A DNA stretch of 64,000 nucleotides from contig NZ_JACWIJ010000002.1 in assembly GCF_017811175.1 (NCBI RefSeq), forward strand, positions 2,356,001 to 2,420,000, written 5' to 3'. Each line of letters starts with the position of its first letter. Position 1 is the first letter of the stretch. Shown here one piece after another: positions 54,555 through 63,814 of the stretch. A model generated the notes under the pieces. It was not told where the DNA came from, made no database searches, and worked only from the letters and a program-made list of their open reading frames with translations. The stretch is from Melaminivora jejuensis (lineage in GTDB: Bacteria; Pseudomonadota; Gammaproteobacteria; Burkholderiales; Burkholderiaceae_C). The position numbers and the translations under genes were made by a program.

Positions 54555-55674
54555 GATGCACTCCCAGGCCCGCATCCCCAACGGCATCCACAACGCCATC
54601 GACTACGAGCGGCTGGCGCCTCAGGCCATGGACGCAGGCCGCCATGCCTACGTGGCTGGCGGCTGCGGCTGGGATGCCACGCTGGCCGCCAACCGCGCCG
54701 CCTTCGGGCGCTGGAGCATCGTGCCGCGCCTGCTGCGCGACGTGCGCGGCGGGCATACGCGGCTGATGCTGGGTGGCCAGCAGCTGGCCCACCCCTTCCT
54801 GCTGGCCCCGGTGGCGCATCAGCGCCTGGCGCACCCGGATGCTGAAATCGCCACCGCCCGTGCCGCCGAGGCCACCGCCACCTGCCTGGTGGCCAGCACC
54901 CTGTCGTCCGTACCGCTGGAGGCCATCGCACAAGCCGGCGGCAGCGCCGCGCCACGCTGGTTCCAGCTCTACCTGCAGCCCGAGCGCGCGCACACGCTGG
55001 CGCTGCTGGCGCGCGCCGAGGGCGCCGGCTATCAGGCCATCGTGCTCACCCTGGACGCCAGCATCCAGCTGCCCAGCCGCAGCGCACTGGCAGCCGGCTT
55101 CGCCATGCCGGCGGATTGCACGCCGGCCAATCTGGCAGGCTTCCCGCCAGCGCCGGCGAGCGCCCTGCCGCCCGGCGCCAGCCGCATCTTCCAGGGCGCC
55201 ATGCGCCATGCCCCGACCTGGGACGACCTGGCCTGGCTGCTTGCGGCCACGCGGCTGCCGGTGTGGGTCAAGGGCGTGCTCAGCCCGCAGGATGCGCGCC
55301 AGCTGCAAGGCGCCGGCGTGGCCGGCATCGTCGTGTCCAACCACGGCGGGCGCAGCCTGGACGGCGCGCCAGCCAGCCTGGCCCAGCTGCCCGCCGTGCG
55401 CGCCGCCGTGGGCAGCAGCTATCCGCTGCTGCTCGATGGCGGCATCAGGAGCGGCCAGGATGCCTTCAAGGCCCTGGCCTTGGGGGCCGACGCCGTGCTC
55501 ATCGGACGGCTGCAGATGTATGCCCTGGCCGCTGCCGGCGCCCTGGGTGTGGCACACATGCTGACGCTGCTGGTCGAGGAGCTGCACGCCTGCATGGCGC
55601 AGGCCGGCTGCGCGGCGCTGGCCGACATCACGCCCGGGGCGCTGCTGCCCTGCCCGCCCGCTGCAGCGGCTTGA
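54553..55674 (+). CDS. FMN-dependent alpha-hydroxy-acid oxidase/dehydrogenase
   Basis: A 373-residue TIM-barrel flavoprotein of the glycolate oxidase/lactate dehydrogenase family. FMN and substrate motifs: PFLLAPVAHQRLAHPD, WVKGVLSPQDA (FMN Lys), VSNHGGRSLDGAP (catalytic His) and LDGGIRSGQDAFKALALGADAV. Substrate could be L-lactate, glycolate or another 2-hydroxyacid. It lies between a siderophore receptor and piuC, which is not explained by lactate growth. Start is ATGATG directly at the end of a dispersed repeat copy; which Met is used is unclear. Confidence 0.88.
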   Translation: MMHSQARIPNGIHNAIDYERLAPQAMDAGRHAYVAGGCGWDATLAANRAAFGRWSIVPRLLRDVRGGHTRLMLGGQQLAHPFLLAPVAHQRLAHPDAEIATARAAEATATCLVASTLSSVPLEAIAQAGGSAAPRWFQLYLQPERAHTLALLARAEGAGYQAIVLTLDASIQLPSRSALAAGFAMPADCTPANLAGFPPAPASALPPGASRIFQGAMRHAPTWDDLAWLLAATRLPVWVKGVLSPQDARQLQGAGVAGIVVSNHGGRSLDGAPASLAQLPAVRAAVGSSYPLLLDGGIRSGQDAFKALALGADAVLIGRLQMYALAAAGALGVAHMLTLLVEELHACMAQAGCAALADITPGALLPCPPAAAA

Positions 55675-55725
55675 CCGGCTGACCGATTGACCGACGATTG
55701 ACCGATTGACGACCGAGGCCCACCC

Positions 55726-56412
55726 ATGCTGATTTCCATCGACCAGGTTCTGTCCCAGGACGAAGTGCGCGCCTTCCGCGCCGAGCTGGACGCTGCCGAC
55801 TGGCAGGACGGCACGGCCACTGCCGGCACGCTGGCCATCAGCGTCAAGCGCAACCAGCAACTGCAGGACGGCAGCGAGCTGGCCACACGCCTGGGCCAGC
55901 ACATCCTGCGCCGCCTCGCTGCCACGCCGCTGTTCATCAGTGCCGCACTGCCGCGCACCATCTATCCGCCCAAGTTCAACCGCTATGCCGGCGGCGGCCA
56001 GTACGGCGCACACGTGGACAGCGCGCTGATGTTCCTGCCCGGCAGCGGCGGGCAGCAGATGCGCACCGACCTGTCGGCCACGCTGTTCCTGGCCGAACCC
56101 GAGGAGTACGACGGCGGCGAGCTGGAGGTCGAAGGGCCGTTCGGCGTGCAGACCGTGAAGCTGGCCGCCGGCGACATGGTGCTGTACCCCTCCACCAGCC
56201 TGCACCGCGTGACCCCGGTGACGCGCGGCGCGCGCGTGGCGTCATTTTTCTGGATCGAGAGCCTGGTGGCGGACGAAGGCGAGCGCACGCTGCTGTTCGA
56301 CCTGGATCAGTCGGTGCAGGAGCTCACGCCGCTGCTGGCGTCCGACGACATGCGGCTGGTGCAGCTCACGGGCGTCTATCACAACCTGCTGCGGCGCTGG
56401 GCGCGACCGTGA
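55726..56412 (+). CDS. piuC: Fe(II)/2-oxoglutarate dioxygenase PiuC (PKHD-type hydroxylase)
   Basis: A 228-residue dioxygenase of the PKHD/YbiX group. Iron ligands are His96 and Asp98 (GAHVDSA) and His160 (SLHRV); Arg170 should bind 2-oxoglutarate. Family conserved stretches [23 protein letters not shown] and FFWIESLV are present. Found with iron-regulated TonB receptors (PiuA/Fiu), it probably modifies a siderophore or catechol. A cluster of GATTGACCGA micro-repeats lies just before its start. Confidence 0.93.
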   Translation: MLISIDQVLSQDEVRAFRAELDAADWQDGTATAGTLAISVKRNQQLQDGSELATRLGQHILRRLAATPLFISAALPRTIYPPKFNRYAGGGQYGAHVDSALMFLPGSGGQQMRTDLSATLFLAEPEEYDGGELEVEGPFGVQTVKLAAGDMVLYPSTSLHRVTPVTRGARVASFFWIESLVADEGERTLLFDLDQSVQELTPLLASDDMRLVQLTGVYHNLLRRWARP

Positions 56413-56431
56413 ACATGCGGCTGACCAGCCT

Positions 56432-56800
56432 TTATGCAGCAACGATCTGGAACTGCGTGGCCCGGGCAATGGGACGAACCAGATTGCGGTGCCGTTGCAG
56501 CTCAACAATTCCGTAATTGGCCATGGTCTTGAGCGTGCGCGAAAGATTGCTGGGTTTACGCCCGGTCGCCTGAGCCAGCTCTGCAATCGACCCGGGCTGG
56601 GTCTGTGCAATCACACGCAACAAAGCACGGTTGTCGTCACTCAACACTTCGGCAAGCGATTTCATGGAGGTGAACCAGACCTTGGGTTCTTGAGGGCCTG
56701 GCTTGTACTGGCCACTGGCAATGGCCAGCACGCGCTGGCGCATCTGTTCCTGCGCAAGGATGCCGATCACGATGGGTTGCGAGGCGGGTGGAGTTTTCAT
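56432..56800 (-). CDS. MarR-like HTH antitoxin (TumA-type), now orphan
   Basis: A 122-residue winged-helix DNA-binding protein. The helix-turn-helix is SIAELAQATGRKPSNLSRTLKTM (about 71-93), with a wing ending in IVELQRHRNL. Such proteins are the antitoxin and autorepressor of toxins with a TumE (DUF6516) domain. Its start overlaps the stop of a toxin remnant by ATGA, the usual toxin-first order, but the toxin is nearly gone. Convergent with piuC (19 bases between stops). Confidence 0.8.
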   Translation of the reverse strand: MKTPPASQPIVIGILAQEQMRQRVLAIASGQYKPGPQEPKVWFTSMKSLAEVLSDDNRALLRVIAQTQPGSIAELAQATGRKPSNLSRTLKTMANYGIVELQRHRNLVRPIARATQFQIVAA

Positions 56801-56880
56801 GGCTTGTTGACCTCTTGCAGCACGCGATCCGTATCTGCGAAAAAATCTTCCAGCAACTGCTGGGCACTGGTGAACTCGTA
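56797..56880 (-). pseudogene. C-terminal remnant of a TumE/DUF6516-like toxin
   Basis: Only the last 27 codons remain, reading YEFTSAQQLLEDFFADTD and ending VNKP followed by TGA overlapping the antitoxin ATG. The reading frame is cut at its 5' side exactly where a GATCGTAAACACGCTC repeat copy begins (56881), beyond which lies the end of the lytic transglycosylase gene. No start codon or toxin core is left. Confidence 0.7.
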
Positions 56881-56898
56881 AGAGCGTGTTTACGATCT
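56881..56898 (-). repeat. AGATCGTAAACACGCTCT element, copy 3
   Basis: Lies between the lytic transglycosylase stop codon and the toxin remnant, at the point where the toxin gene is truncated. Confidence 0.75.
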
Positions 56899-58906
56899 AA
56901 GGCAGATCCCTGCTCGGATCCTCCCCCGCCGCCACGCGCGGCCCCACCACTCCCAGGTGGCTCTTGAGCGATTGCGGCTGGCCCGTCAGCAGCGCGGCGT
57001 AGTTCACCGTATTGGCCAGCACCTTCTTCACATAGTCGCGCGTCTCGGCAAAGGGCACATTCTCGGCCCAGATGGCGGCGTCCAGCACCGGGCCGTTCCT
57101 CCAGTTGCGCGGGCGGCCCGGGCCGGCGTTGTAGGCGGCAGCGGCCAGCGGCATGGAGCCCTGGAAATCATCCAGCGCCAGCTTCAGGTAGGCCGTGCCG
57201 ATGGTGATGTTGGTGTCGCGGTCGTTGATCTGCTCGGGCGTGAAGCCGGCCAGGCCGATCTTCTTCGCCGTCCAGCGCGCCGTGGCCGGCATGACCTGCA
57301 TCAGGCCCGAGGCGCCCACGCCCGAGCGCGCATCCATGATGAAGCGGCTTTCCTGGCGGATCAGGCCATAGACGTAGGCGGCATCCAGCCCGATGGCGCG
57401 CGTGCGCTCCAGCACCGCCTGGCGGTACGGCGTCGGGAAGCGCTGCGCCATGTCGATGCTGGTGCGCGTGCGCTCGCTGGTGTTGATGCAGCGATCCCAG
57501 ACCTGCTGCTGGCAGGCGAAGTCGGCGGCGGCCAGCAAGTCGCGCTCGCCCATGCCGCCCGGCGTGTGCAGATTGGTAGCGTAGTTCCACTCGCGCACGC
57601 CCTCGCTGCGCAGACCCAGCAAGATGGCGTACAGGCCGCGATTGAGCGCAGGATTGGCGCGGGCGGCGGCCTTTTCCTGGGCGGTGAGCGGCGCGGGCGG
57701 CAGCGGCGCTGCGATGGCCCCGCCCAGCTCCTCCAGCGCCAGCTGCTCATAGAAGCCCGTGATGCCGGCGATGCCCTCGTACAGTGCGCGCGCCTGGGCG
57801 CGCTCGGCCTCGCCGGGCCTGCCGGCCAGGTGGGCGCGGGCGCGCCAGTAGGTCCAGGTGGCGTCCTCGCGCGCGGCGGCGCTCATGGCATCGATGCTGC
57901 GCGCCACGGCCAGCCACTGCCCGGCGCGCAGCGCGGCGCGCGCCTTCCAGCCCAGCATCTCGTCGCTCAGGTCGGTCTCGCGCGTGGCACGGTTGAAGTA
58001 CGACAGCGCATCGGGCGCCAGCGCCAGGGCCTTTTGCTTGCCGATCAGGCCCCACAGCCAGTTGCGCTCCTGCACCGGCAGGTGGACGCCCCACTTGGCG
58101 TCGAGCAGGCGCGCGGCGCCATCGGCGTCGGAGGCGGCCATGCGCGCCAGCGCCAGGGCAATGACCTCCTGGCGCACACGGCCCGGTGCCACGGCGCGGC
58201 TGGTCAGGTACTTGGCCGGGGCGTTGAGGGCAGCGTCCAGGGAGGCCACGGCCTCGGGCGCGACCAGCTCGACGGCGCGGCGCACGGCACGCGGGCGATT
58301 GGCCTCGGCGGCCAGGCGGGCCTTGCGCCAGACATCATCGGGCTTGATTTTCCTGGCGGCCAGCAACTCGCCGGCAGCGTGGCTGCAGCCATCGTCGGCG
58401 TCGCGCAGGGCGTACCAGTTGCGCAGCACTTCATCTGCCGCGCCGGTGCCTGCCGTGCCGCTCAGGTGTTCCACGGTAACGGCGTAGCAGCGCACTTCGC
58501 GGTCGTCGTTCATGCGAAACGCCGGATGCAGGGCGGCAAAGCGCTCCCAGTCGCGGCGCTGGCCCAGCAGCAGCAGCCAGTCGTTGCGCAGGCGGTCTTC
58601 CTGGTAGCTGCCGGCCCAGCGCTGCAAAAAGGCCTCGACCTCGCCGTCCTGCGCCTCATCGAGCCGGGCGCGCAGCGTCCAGTACGCCGCCCAAGGCTCC
58701 AGCGGGTGGCCCTGGGTGGCCGGCAGCAACTGCGCCAGGCGCGCCTTGTCGCCCTTGCGAAAGGCCTTTTGCATCTCCAGCACGGCCTCATCACCCGACA
58801 GGGCGCCCGGCATGGAGGCCGCGCCCTGCGCCTGTGCCACTGCGCCGCTGCCGCCGAAAACGGCTGCCACCAGCAGCGGTGTCAGAATCCCGAACCACTT
58901 TTTCAT
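56897..58906 (-). CDS. slt: Soluble lytic murein transglycosylase
   Basis: A 669-residue periplasmic peptidoglycan lytic transglycosylase. Signal peptide at about 1-28 (ending AQAQ). A long helical superhelix (about 35-480) precedes the C-terminal lysozyme-like domain; the catalytic Glu is in LIRQESRF near residue 517, and GASGLMQVMPATA and AAYNAGPGRP follow. The start MKKWFGI was chosen for the signal peptide; the longer frame overlaps the divergent gene. It cleaves glycan strands to 1,6-anhydro products in wall recycling. Confidence 0.93.
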   Translation of the reverse strand: MKKWFGILTPLLVAAVFGGSGAVAQAQGAASMPGALSGDEAVLEMQKAFRKGDKARLAQLLPATQGHPLEPWAAYWTLRARLDEAQDGEVEAFLQRWAGSYQEDRLRNDWLLLLGQRRDWERFAALHPAFRMNDDREVRCYAVTVEHLSGTAGTGAADEVLRNWYALRDADDGCSHAAGELLAARKIKPDDVWRKARLAAEANRPRAVRRAVELVAPEAVASLDAALNAPAKYLTSRAVAPGRVRQEVIALALARMAASDADGAARLLDAKWGVHLPVQERNWLWGLIGKQKALALAPDALSYFNRATRETDLSDEMLGWKARAALRAGQWLAVARSIDAMSAAAREDATWTYWRARAHLAGRPGEAERAQARALYEGIAGITGFYEQLALEELGGAIAAPLPPAPLTAQEKAAARANPALNRGLYAILLGLRSEGVREWNYATNLHTPGGMGERDLLAAADFACQQQVWDRCINTSERTRTSIDMAQRFPTPYRQAVLERTRAIGLDAAYVYGLIRQESRFIMDARSGVGASGLMQVMPATARWTAKKIGLAGFTPEQINDRDTNITIGTAYLKLALDDFQGSMPLAAAAYNAGPGRPRNWRNGPVLDAAIWAENVPFAETRDYVKKVLANTVNYAALLTGQPQSLKSHLGVVGPRVAAGEDPSRDLP

Positions 58907-59032
58907 CTGAAACAAACTCCGGCCTGGCGCTCCTGCCGCAACGGAACGAGGCACCCGGGAAGGCCTGGCCCCTCCCCATTTCGTCCGATCACGGGCATGG
59001 ATCAAGCAAGCAAACAAACGGGAAATTATGTG

Positions 59033-59605
59033 ATGGACAGATCAGCCCTGCGCCGCACCCTGGTGAATGAACGCCTGCAACTGCCCGACCGGCTGGCGCG
59101 CGCCGAACGGCTGCAGCGCGTGCTGCGCATCTGGCTGGTGGACAAGCCCGACACCGTGATCGGCGCCTACTGGCCCATCAAGGGCGAGTTCGATCCGCTG
59201 CCCGCACTACACCGCTGGAAGGAAGACGGGGAGTTGCTGGACGAGCCGCTGCGCCGGCGCATCGGCCTGCCGGTGGTCAACAAGCAGCACAAGACGCTCA
59301 CTTTCCACGCCTGGTACCCGGGCTGCCCGATGGAGGAGGACGCCTACGGCATCCCCAAGCCCAAGGACACCGAGGCGCTGGTGCCCACACTGCTGTTCGT
59401 GCCTTGCGTGGGCTACGGGCCGGGGGGCTACCGGCTGGGCTATGGTGGGGGCTTCTACGACCGCACGCTGGCCACGCTGCAGCCGCGCCCGGCCACCGTC
59501 GGCCTGGGCTACACCGTGGGCTACCTGGACGACTTCGAGCCGCAGCCGCACGACATGCCGCTGGACGCCATCCTGAACGACAACGGCGTGGTCTGGCCGG
59601 TCTGA
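59033..59605 (+). CDS. 5-formyltetrahydrofolate cyclo-ligase
   Basis: A 190-residue enzyme converting 5-formyl-THF to 5,10-methenyl-THF with ATP. The C-terminal ATP/Mg motif RLGYGGGFYDRTL is complete, and IGAYWPIKGEFDP marks the substrate side. A longer form from ATG 58997 adds 12 residues; neither start has a good ribosome site. Divergent from slt over about 125 bases, too short to hold a 6S RNA, which often lies near this gene. Confidence 0.92.
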   Translation: MDRSALRRTLVNERLQLPDRLARAERLQRVLRIWLVDKPDTVIGAYWPIKGEFDPLPALHRWKEDGELLDEPLRRRIGLPVVNKQHKTLTFHAWYPGCPMEEDAYGIPKPKDTEALVPTLLFVPCVGYGPGGYRLGYGGGFYDRTLATLQPRPATVGLGYTVGYLDDFEPQPHDMPLDAILNDNGVVWPV

Positions 59606-59639
59606 ACCTGAACGCCCTGAACACGCACGAGGAAAGCCC

Positions 59640-60326
59640 ATGCTCCAGCTCCACATCGGCAACAAGAACTATTCCTCCTGGTCCATGCGGCCCTGGGTGC
59701 TGCTGCGCCAGGCGGGCATAGCGTTCGAGGAGGTGCCGGTGCGCTTCGACAGCTTCGCTGCCGACTCGCAGTTCAAGCGCCAGCTCGAAGGCGTCTCGCC
59801 CACTGGCAAGGTGCCGGTGCTGGTCGATGGCGACACCGTGGTCTGGGACACGCTGGCGATTGCCGAATACGTCGCCGAGCAATTCCCCGCCAAGCATCTG
59901 TGGCCGCAGGACGCCGCCCTCCGGGCGCACGCGCGCAGCGTGGTGGCCGAGATGCACAGCGGCTTCACGCAGCTGCGCACGCACTGCCCCATGAACATCG
60001 AGGCACGCCTGCCCGACATCGGCGCGCTGATCTGGCGCGACCAGCCTGGCGTGCGCGCTGACGTGGAGCGCCTGGGCCAGATGTGGAGCGAGTTGCTGGC
60101 GCGCCACCGTGGCCAGATGCTGTATGGCGAATTCAGCATTGCCGACGCTTTTTTTGCCCCGGTGTGTATGCGCCTGGTGACCTATGCGCTGCCGGTGCCC
60201 GCCGTCGTCGCCGCCTACGTGCAGCGCGTGCAAGGCCTGCCGGGCGTGGCCGAATGGATCGCCGGCGCGCTGGCCGAGCAGGATTTTCGCGACTTCGAGG
60301 AGCCCTACCGCCTGGCGCGCGACTGA
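59640..60326 (+). CDS. Glutathione S-transferase family protein
   Basis: A 228-residue GST. The thioredoxin-like N-terminal domain has NYSSWSMRPWVLL with the likely activating Ser, the cis-Pro in TGKVPVL and the glutathione site DTLAIAEYV; a helical C-terminal domain follows with IADAFFAPVCMRL. Substrate unknown. First of three closely spaced genes (GST, phosphoesterase, cca). Confidence 0.9.
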   Translation: MLQLHIGNKNYSSWSMRPWVLLRQAGIAFEEVPVRFDSFAADSQFKRQLEGVSPTGKVPVLVDGDTVVWDTLAIAEYVAEQFPAKHLWPQDAALRAHARSVVAEMHSGFTQLRTHCPMNIEARLPDIGALIWRDQPGVRADVERLGQMWSELLARHRGQMLYGEFSIADAFFAPVCMRLVTYALPVPAVVAAYVQRVQGLPGVAEWIAGALAEQDFRDFEEPYRLARD

Positions 60327-60359
60327 GACTGAGGACAACCGAGGGCAACGTAGACCGAC

Positions 60360-61127
60360 ATGAAACTGCACATCCTGTCCGACCTGCACCTGAGCGTGCA
60401 GGGCCTGCAGCATCCCGAAACCGACGCCGACGTGGTCATCCTGGCCGGCGACATCGCCCGCCCGGCAGCCGCCATCGACTGGGCGCGCGGCTTTGGCAAG
60501 CCGGTGCTGTACGTTCCGGGCAACCACGAGTTCTACGGCAGCAGCCTGGCAGAGACCCGCGCCCTGCTGCAGCAGCACAGCGCCGGCAGCCAGGTGCAGG
60601 TGCTGGACAACGCCAGCACCGTGCTGCAGGGCGTGCGCTTCATCGGCAGCACGCTGTGGACGGACTTCCTGGCCACCGGCGACGGCCCGGCGCGCGAGCA
60701 CGCCATGGCGCAGGCGCAGCAGTTCATGCGCGACTTCAGCCGCATCCGGATGGGCGCGCAGCCCGGCGAGGGCCTCTTCAGCCCGCTCGACAGCGCCGCG
60801 CTGTTTGCCGCCAACGCGCGCTGGCTGCAGCATGAATGCGCCCGGCCCTTTGCCGGCCCGACGGTGGTCATCACCCACCATGCGCCCACGCTGCACAGCA
60901 TCCACCCACGCTTTGCCGGCTCGCCCATCAATGCCTGCTTCGTCTCGGATGCGGCAGCGCTGGTGGCCGGCAGCGGCGCACGCCTGTGGATCCACGGGCA
61001 CACGCATGACAGCTTCGACTACCAGGTCGGCAACACGCGCGTGCTGTGCAACCCGCGCGGCTACGCCAAGGACGGCGTGGTCGAGAACGCGCGCTTCGAC
61101 CCGCAGCTGGTGGTGGCGCTGGCATGA
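60360..61127 (+). CDS. Calcineurin-like metallophosphoesterase
   Basis: A 255-residue phosphoesterase. Metal motifs [28 protein letters not shown] and GHTHDSFDY are all present, so it should be active. Substrate unknown (nucleotide or phosphodiester). Its stop overlaps the cca start (ATGA). Confidence 0.92.
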   Translation: MKLHILSDLHLSVQGLQHPETDADVVILAGDIARPAAAIDWARGFGKPVLYVPGNHEFYGSSLAETRALLQQHSAGSQVQVLDNASTVLQGVRFIGSTLWTDFLATGDGPAREHAMAQAQQFMRDFSRIRMGAQPGEGLFSPLDSAALFAANARWLQHECARPFAGPTVVITHHAPTLHSIHPRFAGSPINACFVSDAAALVAGSGARLWIHGHTHDSFDYQVGNTRVLCNPRGYAKDGVVENARFDPQLVVALA

Positions 61128-62373
61128 AGCAGCCCGGCATCTACATGGTCGGCGGCGCGGTGCGCGATGCGCTGCTGGGTCTGCCCTGCGGCGACCGCGA
61201 CTGGGTGGTCGTCGGCAGCACGCCCGAGGACATGGCGGCGCGCGGCTTCGTGCCGGTGGGGCGCGACTTCCCGGTCTTTCTGCACCCCGAGACGCACGAG
61301 GAATACGCCCTGGCGCGCACCGAGAGAAAGAGCGGGCGCGGCTACCGGGGCTTCACGGTGCTGTCCTCGCCCGAGGTCACGCTGCAGGAAGACTTGGCAC
61401 GGCGTGACCTCACTATCAATTCAATAGCTGCTCCCGCAGACTGGACGGGCGCTGAAGCGGTTTTTGACCCTTATAACGGCGTGCGCGACCTGCAGGACAG
61501 GGTGCTGCGCCACGTCACCGACGCCTTCCGCGAAGACCCGGTGCGCATCCTGCGGGTGGCGCGCTTTGCCGCACGCTTTGCCGACTTTTCCATCGCACCC
61601 GAGACCCTGCAGCTCATGCGCGCGATGGTGCAGGACGGCGAGGCCGACCACCTGGTGCCCGAGCGCGTCTGGCAGGAGCTGGCGCGCGGCCTGATGGAGC
61701 GCCAGCCCTCGCGCATGTTCGAGGTGCTGCGCGAGTGCGGCGCGCTGGCCGTGCTGCTGCCCGAGGTCGATCGCCTGTGGGGCGTGCCGCAGCGCGCCGA
61801 GTACCACCCGGAGGTGGACACCGGCATCCACGTCATGCTGGTGCTGGACATGGCGGCGCGCCTGGATGCGCCGCTGGCCGTGCGCTTTGCCTGCCTAACG
61901 CACGACCTGGGCAAGGGCACGACGGCGGCCGACGTGCTGCCGCGCCACATCGGACATGAGCAGCGCAGCGCCCGGCTGCTCAAGGGCGTATGCGAGCGCC
62001 TGCGTGTGCCGGGTGACTGCCGCGAGACGGCCGACGTGGTGGCACGCGAGCACGGCAACATCCACCGCAGCGGCGAGTTGCAGGCCGCAGCCCTCTTGCG
62101 CCTGCTGGAGCGCTGCGACGCGCTGCGCAAGCCCGAGCGCTTTGCCCAGGTGCTGCTGGCCTGCGAGTGCGATGCGCGTGGCCGCGGCGGCCTGCAGGAG
62201 CAGCCCTATCCGCAGCGCCCGCGTCTGCTGGCCGCGCTGCAGCAGGCCCTGGCCGTACCGACTGCTGAGGTGGCGGCGCAGGCCGCCGCGCAGGGGCCAA
62301 GGGCGCGCAAGTCGGCGACTGGATCCGCCGCGCGCGCGAGCAGGCGCTGGCCGCCTGGCTGGCCCACGCCTGA
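61124..62373 (+). CDS. cca: CCA-adding tRNA nucleotidyltransferase with apparent C-terminal frameshift
   Basis: Multifunctional CCA enzyme of about 416 residues: adds or repairs the 3' CCA of t[14 protein letters not shown] and DRD (Asp24, Asp26) form the catalytic site; RRDLTINS, the template region and an HD phosphohydrolase domain (THDLGKG) follow. After AQAAAQG the frame becomes Arg/Pro-rich; one more G at the run 62294-62297 restores a normal end ([19 protein letters not shown]) that stops at 62373. Within the head domain a degenerate dispersed repeat adds residues after INSIAA. Both oddities spare catalytic motifs. An essential gene, so a sequencing error is the likely cause. Confidence 0.9.
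61415..61468 (+). repeat. Degenerate dispersed repeat, copy 13, within cca
   Basis: TCAATAGCTGCTCCCGCAGACTGGA... ending GCGGTTTTTGAC follows the consensus order. It encodes [16 protein letters not shown] in frame, between two conserved motifs of the CCA enzyme. Confidence 0.6.
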
Positions 62374-62402
62374 CCGGCGCCTGCTCGCTGCGCAAGATGC
62401 GG

Positions 62403-62855
62403 CTACACCACCGACTGCACCCAGCGCACGATCTCGCCCGCCGGCAGCGCGCCGGAGATGCGCGCCACCTCCTGCCCGCCCTTGAACACGATCATGGTCG
62501 GGATGCTGCGGATGCCGTAGCGCCCGGCCACCTGCGGCTGCGCCTCGGTGTCGAGCTTGGCCAGGCGCACGCGCGGCTCCAGCTGCTGCGCCGCCTGGGC
62601 GAAGGCCGGCGCCATCTGCCGGCACGGGCCGCACCAGGGCGCCCAGAAATCCACCACCACGGGGAGCTGGCTGCGCCCCACGTGCCTGTCGAAGCTGCCC
62701 GCATCCAGCGCCAGCGGCTGGCCGGCAAACAGCGGCTGGTGGCAACTGCCGCAGTCGGGCGCCGCCACGAGCTGGTCGGCGCGCACGCGGTTGGTGGTGT
62801 GGCAGTGCGGGCAGACGACGTGCAGCGTCGCTGCGGGGCTGGTGTCCTGGCTCAT
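62403..62855 (-). CDS. trxC: Thioredoxin 2 (TrxC)
   Basis: A 150-residue thioredoxin with the N-terminal zinc ribbon of TrxC (VCPHCHT and CGSCHQ) and the active site [12 protein letters not shown] at about residues 70-81, followed by the cis-Pro motif [13 protein letters not shown]. Reduces disulfides and is typically induced by oxidative stress. Convergent with cca; the gap to the repaired cca stop is 29 bases. Confidence 0.95.
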   Translation of the reverse strand: MSQDTSPAATLHVVCPHCHTTNRVRADQLVAAPDCGSCHQPLFAGQPLALDAGSFDRHVGRSQLPVVVDFWAPWCGPCRQMAPAFAQAAQQLEPRVRLAKLDTEAQPQVAGRYGIRSIPTMIVFKGGQEVARISGALPAGEIVRWVQSVV

Positions 62856-63019
62856 GGGGGTCTTTCCTGAGGGTGAAGGGGCAGAGGGATGCCGTGCAGC
62901 TGTGGCCGGGCGGCGGTTTTTTCAACGCGGCAGCTGCGCCAGGCCAGTTCGGTGCCGACGGCGAGGCGGCGTGTGGCTTTTGGGCCGCCGGCCTACAGCC
63001 GGGCTGCCCTGGCCTTGCT

Positions 63020-63814
63020 ATGGTGACCGCCGATGTTGTTCCCCCCCTTCCGACACCCCGCCACGCGCTGTTCCTGGACTTCGACGGCACGCTGGTGGAC
63101 ATCGCCGCCCAGCCGCAGGATGTCGCGCTGGCCGCCGCCACCCTGCACGATCTGCGCACGCTCGAGGCGGCCCTGGAGGGCGCCTTGGCCCTGGTCACGG
63201 GCCGCGCCCTGGCCGACATCCAGCCCCACCTGCACGACTGGCAGCCGGCGCTGGCCGGCGAGCACGGCGCGCACTGGCGCAGCGCCGCCGGCTGTGAGGC
63301 CACTGGCGCGCCGCCCCCGGATCTGGCCCCGATCCATGCCGCGCTGCAGGCCCTGAGCGCGCGCCACCCCGAGCTGCTCGTCGAGCGCAAGAGCGCCGGC
63401 ATCGCCCTGCACTACCGCCAGGCCCCGCAGCTGCAGCAGCTGTGCCGCGACACGCTGACCGAGGCGCTGCGCCAGACCAGCGGCGCCGAGCTGCTGGCCG
63501 GCAAGTGCGTCTATGAAGTGCGCGCCGCCGGCAACGACAAGGGCCGGGCCATTGCGCGCTTTTTGCAGCAGCCCCCCTTTGCCGGGCGCATCCCCGTCTT
63601 CGTGGGTGACGATGTGACCGACGAGGCCGGCTTTGCCGCCGTGCAGGCCGCCGGCGGCCTGGGTGTCAAGGTTGGGCCGGGCGAGAGCCTGGCGCACGCC
63701 CGCCTGGATTCGCCCACGGCTGCGCGTGCCTGGCTGCATCAGGCCGCCCAGCACCTGGCCGCAGCCACGCCAGCTGCCCGGGAAGAACTCCACCCTGCAC
63801 CCCAGCACCCATGA
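63020..63814 (+). CDS. otsB: Trehalose-6-phosphate phosphatase
   Basis: A 264-residue HAD phosphatase (subclass IIB) that removes phosphate from trehalose 6-phosphate. Motif I LFLDFDGTLVD, motif II LVTGR, the Lys/Glu region ERKSAGIALHYR, NDKGRAI and motif IV FVGDDVTDE are all seen. Start set at MVTADVVPP; a longer frame upstream has no coding character. Its stop overlaps the ATG of the GH15 gene, matching the common otsB-GH15(-otsA) operon. Confidence 0.93.
   Translation: MVTADVVPPLPTPRHALFLDFDGTLVDIAAQPQDVALAAATLHDLRTLEAALEGALALVTGRALADIQPHLHDWQPALAGEHGAHWRSAAGCEATGAPPPDLAPIHAALQALSARHPELLVERKSAGIALHYRQAPQLQQLCRDTLTEALRQTSGAELLAGKCVYEVRAAGNDKGRAIARFLQQPPFAGRIPVFVGDDVTDEAGFAAVQAAGGLGVKVGPGESLAHARLDSPTAARAWLHQAAQHLAAATPAAREELHPAPQHP

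Noticed and set aside
58907..59032. 6S RNA gene next to the 5-formyl-THF cyclo-ligase gene
   Set aside because: 6S RNA often lies by this gene, but the gap to slt is only about 125 bases, and no 6S-like structure was seen.
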